DNA from: Caulobacter sp. S45
GTDB taxonomy: Bacteria; Pseudomonadota; Alphaproteobacteria; Caulobacterales; Caulobacteraceae
Reading direction: 5' to 3'
NCBI RefSeq assembly: GCF_009765965.1
Contig: NZ_LMUL01000014.1
Coordinates: forward strand, 1,835,176-1,899,175
DNA length: 64,000 nucleotides
Shown: one piece after another, positions 63,869-64,000 of the stretch
Layout of the letters: every line of letters begins with the position of its first letter
How positions within the stretch are numbered: the stretch's first letter is position 1
The notes under the pieces: generated by a model
The model's input: the letters and a program-made list of their open reading frames with translations, nothing else
Database searches by the model: none
What the model was told of the DNA's origin: nothing
Program-made: the position numbers and the translations under genes

Positions 63869-64000
63869 CTAGATCGTCCTAGGCGGATAGCCGTGCTGGC
63901 GCAGCGCCTCGGTGATCTCGTCGGTGTGCTTGGAGTCGCGGGTCTCGACCATGATGTCGAACTCCGCCCCCTTGGCCGGCACGTCGAGCGACAGGCGGGT
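63869..64000 (-). CDS. C-terminal end of a probable threonine ammonia-lyase (ACT-type tail), partial
   Basis: Only the last 43 codons are present, with the TAG stop at 63871-63869. The residues RLSLDVPAKGAEFDIMVETR followed by DSKHTDEITEALRQHGY resemble the C-terminal ACT-like regulatory tail of biosynthetic/catabolic threonine ammonia-lyases (IlvA/TdcB type) of alphaproteobacteria. The PLP domain lies outside the window, so other ACT-domain proteins are possible. Confidence 0.5.
   Translation of the reverse strand, partial: TRLSLDVPAKGAEFDIMVETRDSKHTDEITEALRQHGYPPRTI

Noticed and set aside
1..64000. tRNA, rRNA, CRISPR arrays, insertion sequences, prophage or replication origin
   Set aside because: Reading the gaps between genes shows no cloverleaf pattern, regularly spaced repeats, transposase, integrase or DnaA-box cluster. 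A covariance search would be needed to exclude small RNAs.

Overview
The window is high-GC, densely packed chromosomal DNA from an alphaproteobacterium, most likely of the order Caulobacterales (Caulobacter/Phenylobacterium type). This rests on gene content and order: a chvI-chvG-hprK-EIIA-HPr block, an Usg protein, a trpF-trpB-trpA-accD-folC string, a hisB-hisH-hisA-hisF-hisE operon with hisI elsewhere, a CC0125-type lipoprotein and a DmeF-type cation exporter. I see no tRNA, rRNA, CRISPR array, insertion sequence, integrase or phage gene. Most of the window is core metabolism and envelope biology, with a few accessory patches.

Layout. 1-2914 (minus): 5' part of rpoH, then a bioB-hisI-rluD chain joined by 4-base overlaps. 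3134-6401 (plus): a degenerate aldo/keto reductase and a TPR-glycosyltransferase-like fusion. 6540-7967: cysS. 8002-11671 (minus): chvI-chvG, then hprK, EIIA-Man and HPr, which link envelope or acid stress sensing to a regulatory phosphotransferase chain; an unknown 573-residue protein is divergent. 13496-15169: a LuxR-type regulator divergent from a short-chain dehydrogenase. 15606-18470: polA. 18538-22430: a lower-GC patch with a GT-C-like membrane protein coupled to a 2-oxoglutarate/Fe(II) oxygenase, facing a GT2 glycosyltransferase coupled to a GtrA protein. 22651-24930: argG, usg and a lipoprotein. 25085-26272: another GT2 enzyme.

26626-30433 (minus) is the phosphate operon pstS-pstC-pstA-pstB with a good Pho-box candidate. 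It is divergent from a phospholipase D family gene, which may belong to the same phosphate response. 32249-41017 holds asparaginase, an outer-membrane-like protein, a CDF exporter, a nitronate monooxygenase, a large hybrid kinase and an M20 peptidase. 41147-45625 holds an LptF/G permease, asparagine synthase and an O-antigen-ligase-like protein, bracketed by two copies of one palindromic repeat. 45767-54033 (minus) runs trpF, trpB, trpA, accD, folC, an EnvC-like amidase activator, ctpA and a small acetyltransferase. 54109-59161 holds mscL, hslO, a gene with an AT-rich core, a radical SAM protein, and a PhzF protein divergent from an ArsR regulator. 59584-63704 (plus) is an adenosine kinase gene followed by hisBHAFE. 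The window ends in the 3' end of a probable threonine ammonia-lyase gene.

Two themes recur. Genes in operons are usually coupled by NTGA overlaps, several with TTG or GTG starts. Convergent gene pairs are separated either by overlapping stop codons or by palindromic repeat elements. The least explained places are the 18.5-22.4 kb glycan-type patch, the palindrome and SOS-box-like cluster at 59.2-59.4 kb, the AT-rich gene at 55.7-56.7 kb and the repeat-bracketed segment at 41-45.7 kb.
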